This document shows, piece by piece, positions 11,123 to 23,200 of a stretch of DNA of 64,000 bases. Position numbers and translations under genes: made by a program. Positions within the stretch are counted from its first letter, which is position 1, and the number at the start of each line of letters is the position of its first letter. Below the pieces are notes generated by a model. It was not told the origin of the DNA and ran no database searches. It was given only the letters and a program-made list of their open reading frames with translations. This DNA comes from Immersiella caudata (lineage: Eukaryota > Ascomycota > Sordariomycetes > Sordariales > Lasiosphaeriaceae): contig JAULSU010000002.1 in the NCBI GenBank assembly GCA_030512335.1, positions 930,001-994,000 of the forward strand, written 5' to 3'.

Positions 11123-12010
11123 GGGTTGTTGTTGGTGTGAGTTGATGGATTATGGATTATGGGTTGATGGATTGAGCCCATTTACGACATATTGCATACA
11201 TACATACAGACCGGGATGGGATATGGACTGGTAGGACGCATGGTCTGTCGGTGTTGTGTTGGTTTTTAACATATATGAGTTATGGGCATGGTAGCGCATC
11301 TCATTGGGAATGGGAACATTGTTTTGCTTATTTTGAAGGATTTCGATGTCTTTTGCGTGGCTTGACTTCTGGGGCTCGATATCATGGGAGGAAGCATGGA
11401 GGTACAGATTGGGTTGCGAGCGGTACATGCATAGTCGGTCATTGTCATTTTCCATTTTCGACCTAGTTTTTTTTCAGCTCGAATTAGCTGTAGGTACTCA
11501 ACATACGTACAAATATGCATCAAACATGAAGCTGGGCTTGCGGATGGTTTGGAGGGCGGGTAGGACACCTACAGGATCGGAATTAGTGTGAGCAGGTAAG
11601 GATGGCGCCTGCAGTGGCACGGGGGAAGGAACGGAAATGCGCCTTGACAGCAATTAGTTTAGGTATTTAATGCGTTTGTTGTTCAATTTCTGGTTTTGCT
11701 TGGTTGCTAAGGTAGTTGTCCTTTGGTATGCAAGATTAGAATCCGTCCATCTCAGGAGGTTGGTGAGGTGGTTGTCAGCGGTGCGGAGAGTCTAGTGTCT
11801 CCCGGTTGACTTTTGCAGCCATCTTGGTGACTGTTTGAGATCAACATGGGCGTCAAACATAACCTTTGGTTGGTTGTTGGTTACGACGGTGCCTCTCCGC
11901 TCGCTGTTGAGGTGAAATTGCTGGGATTCCGGCTCGTGTTGGGCCGCTGAGTGCTCGGGGCCTCGTCGTCGTGGGTTTCGTCTGAATACCACAACCCAAC
12001 TCATTTCATC
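11123..12010. other. Convergent intergenic region
   Basis: It separates the tails of the CHY/RING gene (+) and MZT1 (-). It is AT-richer than its surroundings and I see no gene, RNA or strong repeat. It should contain both polyadenylation regions. Confidence 0.6.
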
Positions 12011-12440
12011 TCATCTCCTCCTCGCAGCCGCAGCCGAAGACTCAACCTGCGCTTCTTGCCCTTCCTTCCGAAGCTCCTTCACCACCGTCTGCAATTCATG
12101 AAGAATGTAAGCAAGCGAGCCCATCAATGCTTCAGCGTTCGAGCGAGACGTGACGCGCCCAACCTAGTCCCTGGATAGAAACAACTGAAGAAACACCTAC
12201 CGCAAGAGCCTCCGGATTAACCCCATTCTCAACCATCGATATACAAATGGACAACGTCCGCCGATCGAGATGGCAGTTCTGTGAGCGAGTGTGTGGGTCA
12301 GTGGGTTCCTCAAATCTTGGCATCGCCGGCTGCGTCGACAGCTCGCCGCGCTCACTCACCAAAATGGTAGAGATTTCATGGAGAATGTCGACGGCTTGCT
12401 GGGCCGCTGCTTGCTTTTCGCTTCGTTCGTCACCAGGCAT
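12011..12440 (-). CDS. MZT1: Mitotic-spindle organizing protein 1 (MOZART1)
   Basis: Three short exons on the minus strand, 12440-12360, 12278-12201 and 12088-12011, all joined in phase 0, give 78 residues. Exon 1 reads MPGDERSEKQAAAQQAVDIL and ends HEISTIL, exon 2 runs NCHLDRRTLSICISMVENG to NPEALA, and exon 3 starts TVVKELRKEGQEAQ. This is the whole MOZART1 core: two helices with the invariant LDRRTL and ENGVNPEALA segments. Introns are GTGAGT...CACAG (81 nt) and GTAGGT...TTGCAG (112 nt). In the known family, MZT1 binds the N-termini of gamma-tubulin complex proteins and helps recruit the gamma-tubulin complex to spindle pole bodies. An alanine/arginine-rich tail follows the core. Confidence 0.92.
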
Positions 12441-12870
12441 TTTACTAGATGGGTTATGCGGTGTTTCGGCGGAGTTGATGGGGGTGCTGCGGTGAAGTTG
12501 AGAAGATGTGCCCCGCGGCGCGTCGCGTGTCGTAGTTAGCGGGGTTGGTGATAAAGCGGTGGTTTTTGGTGCTGTTGGAGTGTCCCTGGAATCGGATTCC
12601 GGTACCCGATTGTTGAGCTTGGAAAATCGAAATACGTGACGGAAATGGAAATTAGAGGATAGGTACTGGGTTTTTTTGTTTTTCGAAGGGGTACCATTGT
12701 TGCCAGAAGTCTTCCTCTCTTGTTTTATTTGATTGGCCACTGTCCAACCCATTTACATTATCCTGGATCTGCTCTACAGCCGCAAAATACGCTTAACTCA
12801 CACACTACTCTTGCATCTATTAATTGACTTGGCCGTGGGTATCATCAGCTCTTATTCTGTCTACGCCTGG
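12441..12870. other. MZT1 upstream / UTP7 downstream spacer
   Basis: A 430-nt spacer between two minus-strand genes. It holds the UTP7 3' region and the MZT1 promoter and leader. No further gene is visible. Confidence 0.5.
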
Positions 12871-14592
12871 CTATGCCTTCCTCGCGAATCGAGACAAGGT
12901 AGGGCCCAGCTCTGCTTGTTTCTGCTTCAGCTTTTCGTCCCTCTTCTCTTCCTGTGATTTGAGCATCTCCTCCACCTTGAGTCTCTTCTCGTCGATGATA
13001 TTCTTCTTCTTTGCCTTCCTCAAGTATTTTTTCAGCACGCCGTTCTTTCCTCTGGCCCTATTCCTGATCTCCTCTGCAATATCGGCTGCAGGCGCGTCCA
13101 GGTCCTTCTCGGCGCGCTTTTGCTCATCTGATCGCAAGTCAAGCTTGCCAACAAAATTAGGATCCAGAGCAATCATCTCAGGCTGCAGCTTGTTGAGCAG
13201 AGCCTTGACTTCACCCTCTTGTCTCTGCTTCTTGGTCTCCAGCGGGTTGACCTCGAGGACATCATAGTTGGCCTCACCAGCGCCAGGGACGATAATAGAG
13301 GAGAATCCCTCCGTGTGCCCAAGTCCTATCACGTCCTCGAAGGGGCACCATTGAACACGTTCAATGCGCTTTCCCTCTCCACCCCATACCATGTATGGGC
13401 TTTCGACCTTTTCTTGGACTGGCTTCTCCTTGTCGAAGAGACCCTTCCAGATTGTCGTCTGTGTGTTCCACCCAACAGCTGTCAGGCCCGTGTCCGATAT
13501 TGCTACTGACGAAGCAGGGGCTCTGGTGAAGTAGCTGTTGACCTCCTTGAACATACGAATGTCCCAGATGGCCATCTTGTTGTCCTGTCCTGCAGACACC
13601 ATATATCGACCCTCGCGGTCTACAGCCAGAGACCGTACGGGCCCACGATGTGCGAGGAGCTTGACGAGTGGCTCGCTGGAATTTGGTGACCAGAGCGAGA
13701 CTGTGCCGTTTTGGTGCCCTACGTGTAATATTGCGTTGTAACGGTTCTGTGTTAGAGAGACAGGGGTGCCGAGCTTGGTGGGGAGCTCAGCAACGAGCTG
13801 TCCTGTGGATGTGTCCTGGTACTTGAGCTGGCCATTGATGCCCTAAAGGGCTGTTAGCATGTCGCCATTCGGAGGTCAGGCTAGTAAGCGTACCAGTGTT
13901 GCCAACAGGAAGTGGTATGGGAGGAACTCCATGTGTGAGACCTCAACATGCTTTCTCAAGCAATGGAGCTCCACGCCATTGGCGTCGTAGATGTAGACAT
14001 ATTTCTTTTGCGCGACCGCAAAATATTGGTTGTTGTGAAGCCACCGAGCTTCTCTGATCGTCTCTCCCAGTTGCAATTCGCACCCGAGTTTCCCTTCCCG
14101 CCAATCCATTGTCGCAACATGACCTTTCCTCCCCGCCAACAGCAGATCCCGTCCTGTCCGGCTGTAGTCGCACGTATAGGGGCCGAGGCTTTCCAGTTTC
14201 AGCTCAAACCTTTTCTGAACCGTTTCGATGGCAACGCCCTCTTCAATGTCGTCCTGGCGGACCTTGTAGGTGCGTTCGAGTTCCGTCTCGGGTTCGAGAA
14301 ACCCACCGGTGTTCTCAAGGAGGATCTCCGCCTCCTTAGCCTTGAGTGCGGCGGCCTTGTACTTGTTCTCGATAGTAGTGAGATTCCGCCGTAGCTTTTT
14401 GTCCCTGACGCTCTTGACATCGACCCCGCGACCACGCCCGTATGCTTTTTGCGCTTGTCTGAGGCGGCGAGCCTTTTCGATTTCGGCTTTCGATTTAAAC
14501 TCCGCCCTGGGACCTCTAATGGTGAGAGCGCCATTGGGCTGCTCTAACCCAGGCAGGGATAGAGGAGCGTCGACTTTCTCAGTTGTCTCCAT
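12871..14592 (-). CDS. UTP7: U3 snoRNP / SSU-processome WD-repeat protein UTP7 (WDR46/BING4)
   Basis: Exons 14592-13894 and 13842-12871 (51-nt intron GTACGC...TTTAG) give 556 residues, close to the yeast protein. The N-terminal 100 or so residues are basic and helical, the centre is a WD-repeat propeller (for example GRDLLLAGRKGHVATMDW, NAILHVGHQNGTVSLWSP, YMVSAGQDNKMAIWDIR), and then comes the BING4 C-terminal signature around PFEDVIGLGHTEGFSSIIVP followed by a lysine-rich helix. In the known family this nucleolar protein acts in the small-subunit processome during early 18S rRNA cleavage. It is transcribed divergently from TSR1, another 40S maturation factor, across 768 nt. Confidence 0.94.
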
Positions 14593-15360
14593 TTTGTCGA
14601 GGGTCGTAGCGCGTGAACGGGAATCAGTCAGTTCTTAGACTCGCGATGCATCCAACTTTTTCGAAGCGGTCTCCACCAAAAAGTTTGGTGGTTCCTCGGA
14701 TTGGCTGTTGTCGCCGATAAGATAAGGCCAATCGAAGTCTTGGCCCGGCCCACTGCACAGTGCCGTCCTCCGCCATGTGACGATAATTTCTAAGAGAAGG
14801 GTTTCGGCGCAACAACGTTACGACTTATTGTCGAAGGTTAAGAACTTAAATATGGAATCTGGGATTCATGCTAAGCAAGTCGGAGGTCCCAGGACTCGAG
14901 AGAGCCGCAAACCTGTATCGCCACATCCAACACATGGGGAGGGTTCCGCACTGCGCATTGTCAACCCCAACAAATCCTCTCAGACGTAGGCATTGGAATA
15001 TAACTTGCTAGTGGAACTCTTGTTGACCGGCCGTTCAAAAGAGATGAAAGGATGCCAATCAGCGAGCTTTCCCTCTTCCGAGAAAGGTGCGTGAGAAGGA
15101 CTGGCTCCTGGCCGTTAGGGTACCAGTCTCTACTACACCTGATTGGCGATAACTGTGCGTGTGGGGTTTAGTGGGTCTCAAAATTCTGGGATTTTGCGAG
15201 TTTTGACAAAAAAAGGTGCCCCGCCATCGCTGCCCCTCCGAATCCCTCGACGAGCATCAGAATACTGCACAAAATCACTGCACTTGGTTGGAAGCAATAA
15301 GGTCGGGTTCCAAACGTGGCTTCGCTTCCATTCAGATTCAAAGCGGGAGGAGACGGCAAA
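14593..15360. promoter_or_regulatory. Shared divergent promoter region of UTP7 and TSR1
   Basis: A 768-nt segment between the two ATGs. It contains tandem GATAA sites followed by CCAAT (14716-14732, GATAAGATAAGGCCAAT) and an inverted repeat CCACCAAA-AAG-TTTGGTGG (14673-14691), both within 140 nt of the UTP7 start. The co-regulation role is inference from gene function and divergent layout. Confidence 0.5.
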
Positions 15361-17900
15361 ATGCCTGGTCTCGTGGCCACTGGCCACTCCCACAGACCGA
15401 CCACCAAGGTTGCAAACAAGTCGTTCAAGTCGCGAAAGGCGACCAAGGGTTCGCTCAGGGACGCTGCGAAAGGTATGAGTCACGCCCGGTACTGAAATCG
15501 GATTGCAACACAGGAGGACAACGCATATGAAGGTGGCGGTAGTCAGGATTTGACTGACCTGTTCGCTCTGCAGGCAGACTCCCCGGCGAGAAGGGCCAGC
15601 GCAAGACACCGCATCAGCAAGTCATGTCTAAATTCGACCGAAGGAACCAGGCGAAGCAGCGCCAGTTGGAGAAGCACAGGGAGCACTTAAAGGAGACATC
15701 GGTCTTCGCCGGCAAAGATGGCGCTCCCCGAAACGTGGCTGTCATTCCACTTTGCGCCGACTGCGACACCCCTGCCGCTATTCGCAGCCTGAATGGGAGT
15801 GTCGACATCGAAGCCGAAGTTTACGACCACCCTTTCCGTGTCTCAGTCGATAGGTTCAAGCAGAAGCTAGAGTATATTCCCCTGCAGAGGGACCTCACGG
15901 CATGCCTAGACGCTGCCCGAGTTGCCGATTTTGTTGTTCTCATTTTGTCTGCCGAGCAGGAGGTGGACGACCTGGGCGAGTTGATTCTTCGCAGTGTCGA
16001 AAGCCAGGGGTTGTCTACGCTTTTCACCGTTGTGCAGGGCCTCAACAAAATCGAGCCTGCCAAGCAGAGGCTCTCGGTTCTCAGTTCGCTCAAGTCTTAC
16101 ATAACGCACTTCCACCCGGAGCAGGACCGAGTACACAATCTCGACAACAGGCAGGAGACTTCAAATTTGATGCGCTCCCTCTGCAGCACTACGCCCAATG
16201 GAATCCGTTGGCGGGACGAGCGCAGTTGGATGCTGGTTGAAGATGTCAAGTTCAACGGCTCCGAGTCTGAGCCAACGGTGCTTACCGGTGTTGTCAGGGG
16301 AAAGGGGTTGAAGGCGGACCGTCTGATTCAAGTCGGGGATTGGGGAACGTTCCAAATCGAGAAGATCACATCAGCAACCCTCCCGACAAGGAGGAAGAAG
16401 GGTGAAGAGTCAATGGCTGTGGACGAGGTTGTGGAGGAGACACTCGACCTGCCGACTGAGGATCGCGAGGGCCTTGCCGATCTCGCATCAGGAGAGGCGG
16501 TAATGGAGGATGACGAAGATATGGACGCCGCTACAACCATCACACAGTCAAAGAAGGGTGTGTTGCTAGATGAGCATCACTACTTCTCAGACGACGACGA
16601 GGAGGCAGCAACTTCTAAGCCAAGGAGACTGCCTAAAGGAACGTCAAAATACCAATCCGCCTGGTACCTGGACGATGACCAGTCTGACGACGGCTCGGAC
16701 CTGGACGATTTTGAGATGGAGGACGTCCAGGAGGATGCAAGGCCTGAGGACGGCATGGAAGGTCTCGCCGGTCCTGCGCAGACGGAGGGCGCCCCTACTG
16801 AGTACGCCAAATCAGAAGCGTTTACCGAGCCCGATGAGGAAGATGACGCAATGCAGCTTGAGGCTTACCGGAAGAGCAAGCGGACGGAGGCGGAGGACGA
16901 TCTGGAATTCCCAGACGAGATTGAGCTTCACCCCGGTGCGCTTGCTAGAGAAAGGTTGGCAAAGTACAGGGGCTTGAAGAGCTTGAGGACTAGCCCCTGG
17001 CTCGAGGATGAGGATCGCGCATATCAACCAGAGGAGTGGCAACGACTGTTGCAAGTGCCAAACTATCAAGGTTCTCGCGCTAGTGCCGCTCGGGAGGCTT
17101 TGGTTGGTGGTGTCGCTCCAGGCACTCGAGTCAACATCTACATCAAAGGTGTATCGGTCTCTGCGCAAAAAGCATATACGCCCGGCCAGCCCATCACAGT
17201 GTTCTCCCTCCTGAGACACGAACAGAAGCAAACTGCTGTGAACTTCCTCATCAACCTCCCCGCGGACGCTGCAGCCCCGATAAAGGCGAAGGAGGAGTTG
17301 ATCATCCAATGCGGTCCTCGGAGGTTCGTTATCAACCCCCTGTTTTCGCAGGGTGGCAACACTCCCAACGACGTACACAAGTACTGCCGTTATCTTCACC
17401 CAGGCCAGTCTGCCGTAGCGACCTTCATCGGACCAGTCACATGGGGATCCGTACCGGCACTTTTCTTCAAGCGAACAGTGCCTGGGGCGGTAGATGCGGA
17501 AGGAGAGCCTATCACGTTGCCCCTGGCACTTGTTGCTACGGGAACAGCACTCCCTGCATCGACGTCACGCGTCATCGCGAAGAGGGCAATTCTCACAGGC
17601 CATCCCTATCACATCCACAAGAAGATCGTTACGATCCGGTACATGTTTTTCAACCGGGAGGATGTGGAGTGGTTCAAGGCGCTGCCGTTGTGGACCAGGC
17701 GGGGGCGGACGGGTTACGTGAAGGAGTGCCTGGGTACGCATGGTTATTTCAAGGCGACATTCGATGGGCGCATCAACCCGCAGGACTCGATCGGCGTCAG
17801 CCTGTACAAGAGGGTCTGGCCCCGTCAGGCGAAGTCGCTCGATGGGGTGCTTATGGAGCCCCTGCCAAACGACGATGCCATGGATGCGGATATTTCATAG
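15361..17900 (+). CDS. TSR1: Pre-rRNA processing GTPase-like protein TSR1
   Basis: Exons 15361-15472 and 15574-17900 (101-nt intron GTATGA...TGCAG) encode 812 residues. The true N-terminus MPGLVATGHSHRPTTKVANK lies in the short first exon and matches the basic GHSHR start of the family. A degenerate GTPase/AARP2CN region follows (about residues 80-260), then a long acidic insert (about 280-480), and the conserved C-terminal beta-barrel domains with GTRVNIYIKGV, RYMFFNREDVEWFKALPLWT and the terminal VSLYKRVWPR. TSR1 resembles BMS1 but lacks GTPase activity. In the known family it sits on cytoplasmic pre-40S particles and blocks premature initiation-factor binding. Confidence 0.95.
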
Positions 17901-18297
17901 ATGTGTTCAGGTACAATACTCGGGTGATGAGGCTCACGAACGACGGCTATGGGAATTTTAACGAACCACATGTTTGGGATAGAGTATTTCTTACTTACCT
18001 ACTTTTACGTTGATCTCATTTGAGTTTATCTTTGAGGGGTCCCAGATAAAATGAGGGGTAAGTAAATACCTCGTGCTCCCCACTCTCTCCTCGCCCCCAT
18101 CACATTCTATCCACCCGCAATGGCAAAGCTACCCCTCATGCGAAGTGGGATGCCGCACCCACGCTGCGGCTGCGGCCAAATGCCGTCCAGCGCGGCTATC
18201 TTTCCGATTTAAAGCTAGAATATCCATTCCCTGCGTAGCTTCCGCTCGCCTGCTCCAATTCCTTCCCCAGCCACCATCCCAAGCTACTGCAGTCGTC
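17901..18297. other. TSR1-ureG spacer
   Basis: A 397-nt spacer between two plus-strand genes. It holds the TSR1 3' region with a marked imperfect hairpin (17984-18069) and then the ureG promoter and leader. Confidence 0.5.
17984..18069 (+). repeat. Imperfect 86-nt hairpin downstream of TSR1
   Basis: Outer arm GTATTT/ACTTACC (17984-17989 and 17993-17999, 3-nt bulge) pairs with GGTAAGTAAATAC (18057-18069). Inner arm CTCAT/TTTATCT (18015-18019 and 18025-18031, 5-nt bulge) pairs with AGATAAAATGAG (18044-18055). About 25 pairs in total. It starts 84 nt after the TSR1 stop, so it may lie in the 3' UTR or be a small relic of a foldback element. Confidence 0.5.
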
Positions 18298-19184
18298 ATG
18301 TCCGACCACACGCACTCTCACGACGGTGCCCACGGCCACAGCCACTCCCACGAAGGCATCTTCTCGGCCGCCGAACACGGCCACAGCCATGAGATCCTCG
18401 ACGGCCCCGGCAGCTACCTCGGCCGCGAGATGCCCATCGTCGAAGGCCGCGTCTGGGAAGACCGCGCCTTCACCATTGGCATCGGAGGGTACCTTCCCCT
18501 TCCCACACCCTCTGTATCTCATCTCCACTAACCCACTCTTCTCCTACCAGCCCCGTCGGCTCCGGCAAAACAGCCCTCATGCTCGCCCTCTGCCTCGCCC
18601 TCCGCGAGAAATACTCCCTCGCAGCCGTAACCAACGACATCTTCACCCGCGAAGACGCAGAGTTCCTCACCCGCCACCGCGCCCTTCCCGCCTCGCGCAT
18701 CCGCGCCATCGAAACAGGCGGTTGTCCGCACGCTGCCGTCCGCGAGGACATCTCTGCCAACCTTGCCGCGCTGGAAGATCTCCATCGCGACTTTGACACG
18801 GATCTGCTGCTGATCGAGTCGGGGGGTGATAACCTCGCTGCGAACTATTCGAGAGAACTGGCAGATTTCATCATCTATGTGATTGATGTCAGCGGTGGAG
18901 ACAAAGTCCCGCGGAAGGGCGGACCGGGCATCACCCAGAGTGATTTGCTCGTGGTGAATAAGACGGATCTGGCGGAGGCGGTGGGGGCGGATTTGGGGGT
19001 TATGGAGAGGGATGCGAGGAAGATGAGGGAGGGAGGACCGACGGTGTTTGCGCAGGTGAAGAAGGGGGTGGGCGTGGAGCATATTGTGGGATTGATGTTG
19101 AGTGCTTGGAAGGCGAGCGGGGCGGAGGAAGTGAGGAGGGCGAAGGGGGGGCCTAAGCCGACGCCGGGTTTGGAGGGGTTGTGA
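18298..19184 (+). CDS. ureG: Urease accessory GTPase UreG
   Basis: Exons 18298-18488 and 18551-19184 (62-nt intron GTACCT...ACCAG) give 274 residues. The start is the ATG preceding SDHTHSHDGAHGHSHSH; an in-frame opening upstream to 18073 lacks that histidine-rich beginning and is not preferred. The intron falls just before the P-loop, which reads GPVGSGKT. Other SIMIBI GTPase motifs are NDIFTREDAEFL, the metal-binding CPH in ETGGCPHAAVREDIS, ESGGDNLAA and the guanine motif NKTD. UreG uses GTP to deliver nickel to apo-urease together with UreD and UreF; those partners are not in this window. Codons end mostly in C in the first half and mostly in G near the end. Confidence 0.95.
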
Positions 19185-20246
19185 GTAGCGAAAGGGGTGC
19201 TGAGGTGTATCTTTGAAGTTGGGAGCTCGGGTGGTTCGTATGCGGCTGGGGTTGAGCGTTATTGGGGGCTAGCATAAGAGTTGTTCGACACTGCTAACTG
19301 GACAACTAAGCAAGCTACTTAGGACCGTTGGGGCGTAAAGAAGCTCAAGCAGCATGGTACTCAGCGGACTATTCGGGTCACATGAGGCTCTGTTCCGAAG
19401 TTAAGGTCCTCCAGAGGCCGTGTCCAAATCTTCATAAACGTAACTGCTGGTCATGTCATATTGCCGGAGTGGTATATTAGTCCCACCGCTTTCCAATCCG
19501 GAATTTGGGGTGACACAAGACCATATACCAGCATTTTCTTTAAGTACTAGTTACTTTGTGTAACCCCTACATACAGCGCCACAGCGGCTTCCAGTCTATC
19601 AATGCTGCATACCCCGACAATCTCCACCTCGGCAATCCCAAACTGAAGAAAACGCTCAAACTTAGGCCACCCCGCCACCAAACCATAAGTCTGGCACACG
19701 ACAAGAAGCCTCAGGGCTTAAGCCGCTCGCAAAACACAAAGTCGAGTGTGCCGTACGAATATTGCCCTTTTTGATCGGAGGAAAATCTTCCCCTTCCATA
19801 CTTCTATGAAACCCAAACCCATGGGTTGCCCATAAAGACATGACTGAAGATGTCATCTACGCCTCAGCAAGCTACGCCCGAAATAAACGGATGCTGAGAT
19901 CAAATCGACCCCGGAAACTCGCACACTCATATCCGCTGATAGATATGTACCCCTTCGCCTACAATATTCAGCGCCTCCTCTCAAATTTCTAATTTCGTGG
20001 CCCGGACGGCGGATTTCGTGGATGCGTGGGCGGGTGCTTCGGTCCAGACGGCGGTCTCATACTCGGCAACACGCCCGACGCCGAGCTAGATGGCCTATCC
20101 GTGCTGGATGAGGTGTTGCGCGGAGCATCCTGGGTTGGTCGTGCGTCACGTACAACATAGGAGGAGTACGGTGGCGGTCGCGGAGGCACAGTCAGGCTTG
20201 AGGCTGTGCTTGCGGTTGGCCTCAGCGAGGGTGGGCCCTTCGATTC
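19185..20246. other. Convergent intergenic region
   Basis: It lies between the tails of ureG (+) and the chromodomain gene (-). The only feature is an 85-codon minus-strand frame (20246-19992), open in the same frame directly after the chromodomain stop codon and rich in P, S and R. Otherwise I see nothing. Confidence 0.5.
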
Positions 20247-23200
20247 CTAAGCTGAAGTTGTTGATCCCTTGCGCTCGCTGCCGCTGGCAGCTTCCTCTGA
20301 GACGGCTTTGACGTTACGACTGGCCGGGTCTGGCTTGCCCGGGTCGGGCTTATCAACTTGGAGGTCCTTGCAGATGTCCTCCCATGGCTCGACGTTGATG
20401 AACTGGAAGCCCCGCCCCTCCTCCAGTTGGTCATTGTACCACCTAGCCGTTGGAACAAACTTGTAATCCATTGTTACTGGCTCCCTGTCGCGACTGCGAC
20501 CTCTTGTGAGTCTTGCTTCCTCGTAGAGTTTGTTTATGCACTTGGTCCGCTGTCCAGGTACCACGTTGGCGCCTCGTGGCGGATGGAAAATTATGCGGGT
20601 ATCCTCATCTTCGTCTGTTTCATCTCCGCTGGGAGTGTCGATATCCATCGCGACGTCCTCCTCGACATCGTCAGCTGAACGGCTCACCGAGGTCCGCCGT
20701 GGTGTTTCGCCTTGTAGTCGAACTTCTCTGAAGCCCTCCCGCACCAGGATCTTAGCCGGCAGGGGGAGCGTTTCCTTCAAATCAGACAACAGGTGCTCAA
20801 GCTGACGAAGTGTTGTATCCATGGCGTAGGGTGATTCAACCTTCTGATTGATATCAAACCCCCCAAGCCAAACTCGTTTGACTGTGGTCCCATGGTTCTT
20901 GATAGGCCCCTTCTCACGAAGGTAATCAATCCAGCGTCGCTGCATAAACAACAAATCATCGTAAGAAGGCTGACCACTGCCAGGACACCTTTGCCTTGCA
21001 TGCGCATCCCAAATGATGAGCTCACAATCTCGAGGCGGTCTCGTTACCGGGTTAGCGACTCGATATATTCCAATCCACGGGTGCCGCGGGACCTGTTTAA
21101 TATCTTTGGGAATACTGGAAAGGCTCTCCGGATCGCAGTCCGCGGTAACCGTGTAGAAGAACCCCACATATGTGTTAAATTTGGAGGCTCTCTGACAGCA
21201 GAAATCCCAGGGGTACTGAAGCCAGTCCTGAAACCTCTTAAACCTTGACGCGTTGTAGTCTCCGAAGTGATCCGCCGTATCGAGGGAATCCCAGGAGACG
21301 GGATAGTTGTACATTTGCCAACGCAGGTCTTTGCCCACCGACGAGACGGTTCTCTTAATCGCGTCCTCGAGGTGACGGAAATCATCCGAAGGAATCAGAT
21401 CGCTCCGAAAACGCCATGGACCAGTTTGATTTGGTTCCTGGTCTCCGTTGTTGCGTGCTGACATTTGTGCATTTAGCACTTCTTGAGGCTGCGCGACCGC
21501 TGGCTCGAGACTCTCTCTGATTGAAAGTTGAAACGCCTCCAACACAGTGTCAGGGTCGTTGATGGTAGCTCGTGAGTATCTTGGCATTCGAATCGTGCGC
21601 TCACCTCTCCTGGGCTGCGTTTTCAGGATATCACCACTGCCCACGACGTAGAACTTGCGGAACTGATCTGTCCGTAAACTCGACCACCAACCGAACCAGT
21701 TGACAAGACTCTGCTCGTCGTTCGGATCAATACAACGGTCCGCGTAGACCAATCGACTATTCTCCTCCTCGGCGTCGAACAGACCTGCCTTCTCGAGTCG
21801 CTGGTGGTGGAGATCCAGGGCCGTTTGCGCCGCGGCAAATCTCGCATCGCAGTCCCCGGAGCTCAGCCCACGAAGTTCCACGTTGAGATTGATGATTTCA
21901 TCGGGGGTCGTATCCGAGAGGAAGAAATCCCGTCTAGCAGTGCTCTTCTCCTTGGCCAGCTCTGCAAGGTGCTCGTGAAAGTTCCAGGCCGTGACGAGCC
22001 GGTAGTTGAACCCCCCTTTATCTTTGCGCACAAACCATTTCAGAAATTTGTCCAGTTCTTGTGGCTGTGAGAGCATGAAGCTGGGTGTGAGGAGGATGGC
22101 GGTCCGCAGGGAAAAGATTCGACTGAGCTGCATATGGCTCAGAGGTGATGGATCGTCAACCAAGCTTATTGTCGGAAAAGGTTGTGGTCGATGCGGCTCC
22201 ACAAAACACCAATATTCATCTTTCTTCTCGACGAGATACCGACCAAGGTTCGGGAATCGCCGGAACGACGGTGTCAAGATGTCGTGAAGGATCACAACTC
22301 CGGGCTCGCGATCAACAGTGGCTCGGAAAGCCTTCCACGCGCCAGTTTGACAACTAAGAAAGATCTGGCAGTTTGGGTTGCAGTCACGAAGCCAGTTGTA
22401 CAGCGTAGCCAAAACCTGTGCCTTCGATTCAGGGAAGACCAGAAAGAAGACATCTGGTGTTGTCGGCTTTCGGCGAGCTGTGTAAGGAAGCAGTCTTCGA
22501 TATTCAAAGTTGAAGAATCGCTTGAAAACGACTTCTCTCGACGATACCACCCGCGTTGTTGTCTCTGGTGGCAAAACTGTTTCCGCCTCCGCCCGGCCGC
22601 TTGAGGGAGCCGGTATTGTGTCGGGCAAGGGGGCGAGCGCTCTCATGCAGTCCACTTGCGAAGAAAAAATGAAGTAACGAAGCGCTGCTGAGTTCTCCGG
22701 TCCTTGACCGAGAAGCTCAAATCTCCATTCGTCGCATTTGGCTGGGTAGACAAGGAGGTTGAAGTGCGGATGAGCAAAGTACAAGCCGAGAAGAGTAGAC
22801 TTGAGAAACTCTGCGAGTTTTTCCACATCACTTCCGTTGACGCTGGGATCGATAGTCCCGGCTGCCAGTCGAGTATGAAGAAGAAGTTGCAGTTGAACCT
22901 GGACTGTTTGCGCGAGGCAGCTGAATTTGAAATTCAAATCCGTCTCGGCCATGAATTGCCTAACCCATTCCAATGTAGGGTCTGCGGGAAGCCCGTCGAA
23001 GACAACTGTAGTGAGCTTTCTATTATTCAGGGCCAGTCCTTTCACAGAGCTTTGTATTGGGCCAGAACTGGCCAGCGGGGCTTGAATAAGAGGTGGGCTC
23101 TGAATCGGGGAAGGGCTGCGAACCATAGGTTCAGGCCGAGGCGGGCTCCGGAGCCGAATTCGCCCCCCTGCAGCCATTGGTGTGTCAATATCCATGGGGT

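Noticed and set aside
10477..11181. 234-codon serine-rich ORF antisense to the CHY/RING gene
   Set aside because: It is the mirror of the acidic D/E-coding repeats (GAG/GAT become CTC/ATC), so it is a shadow frame.
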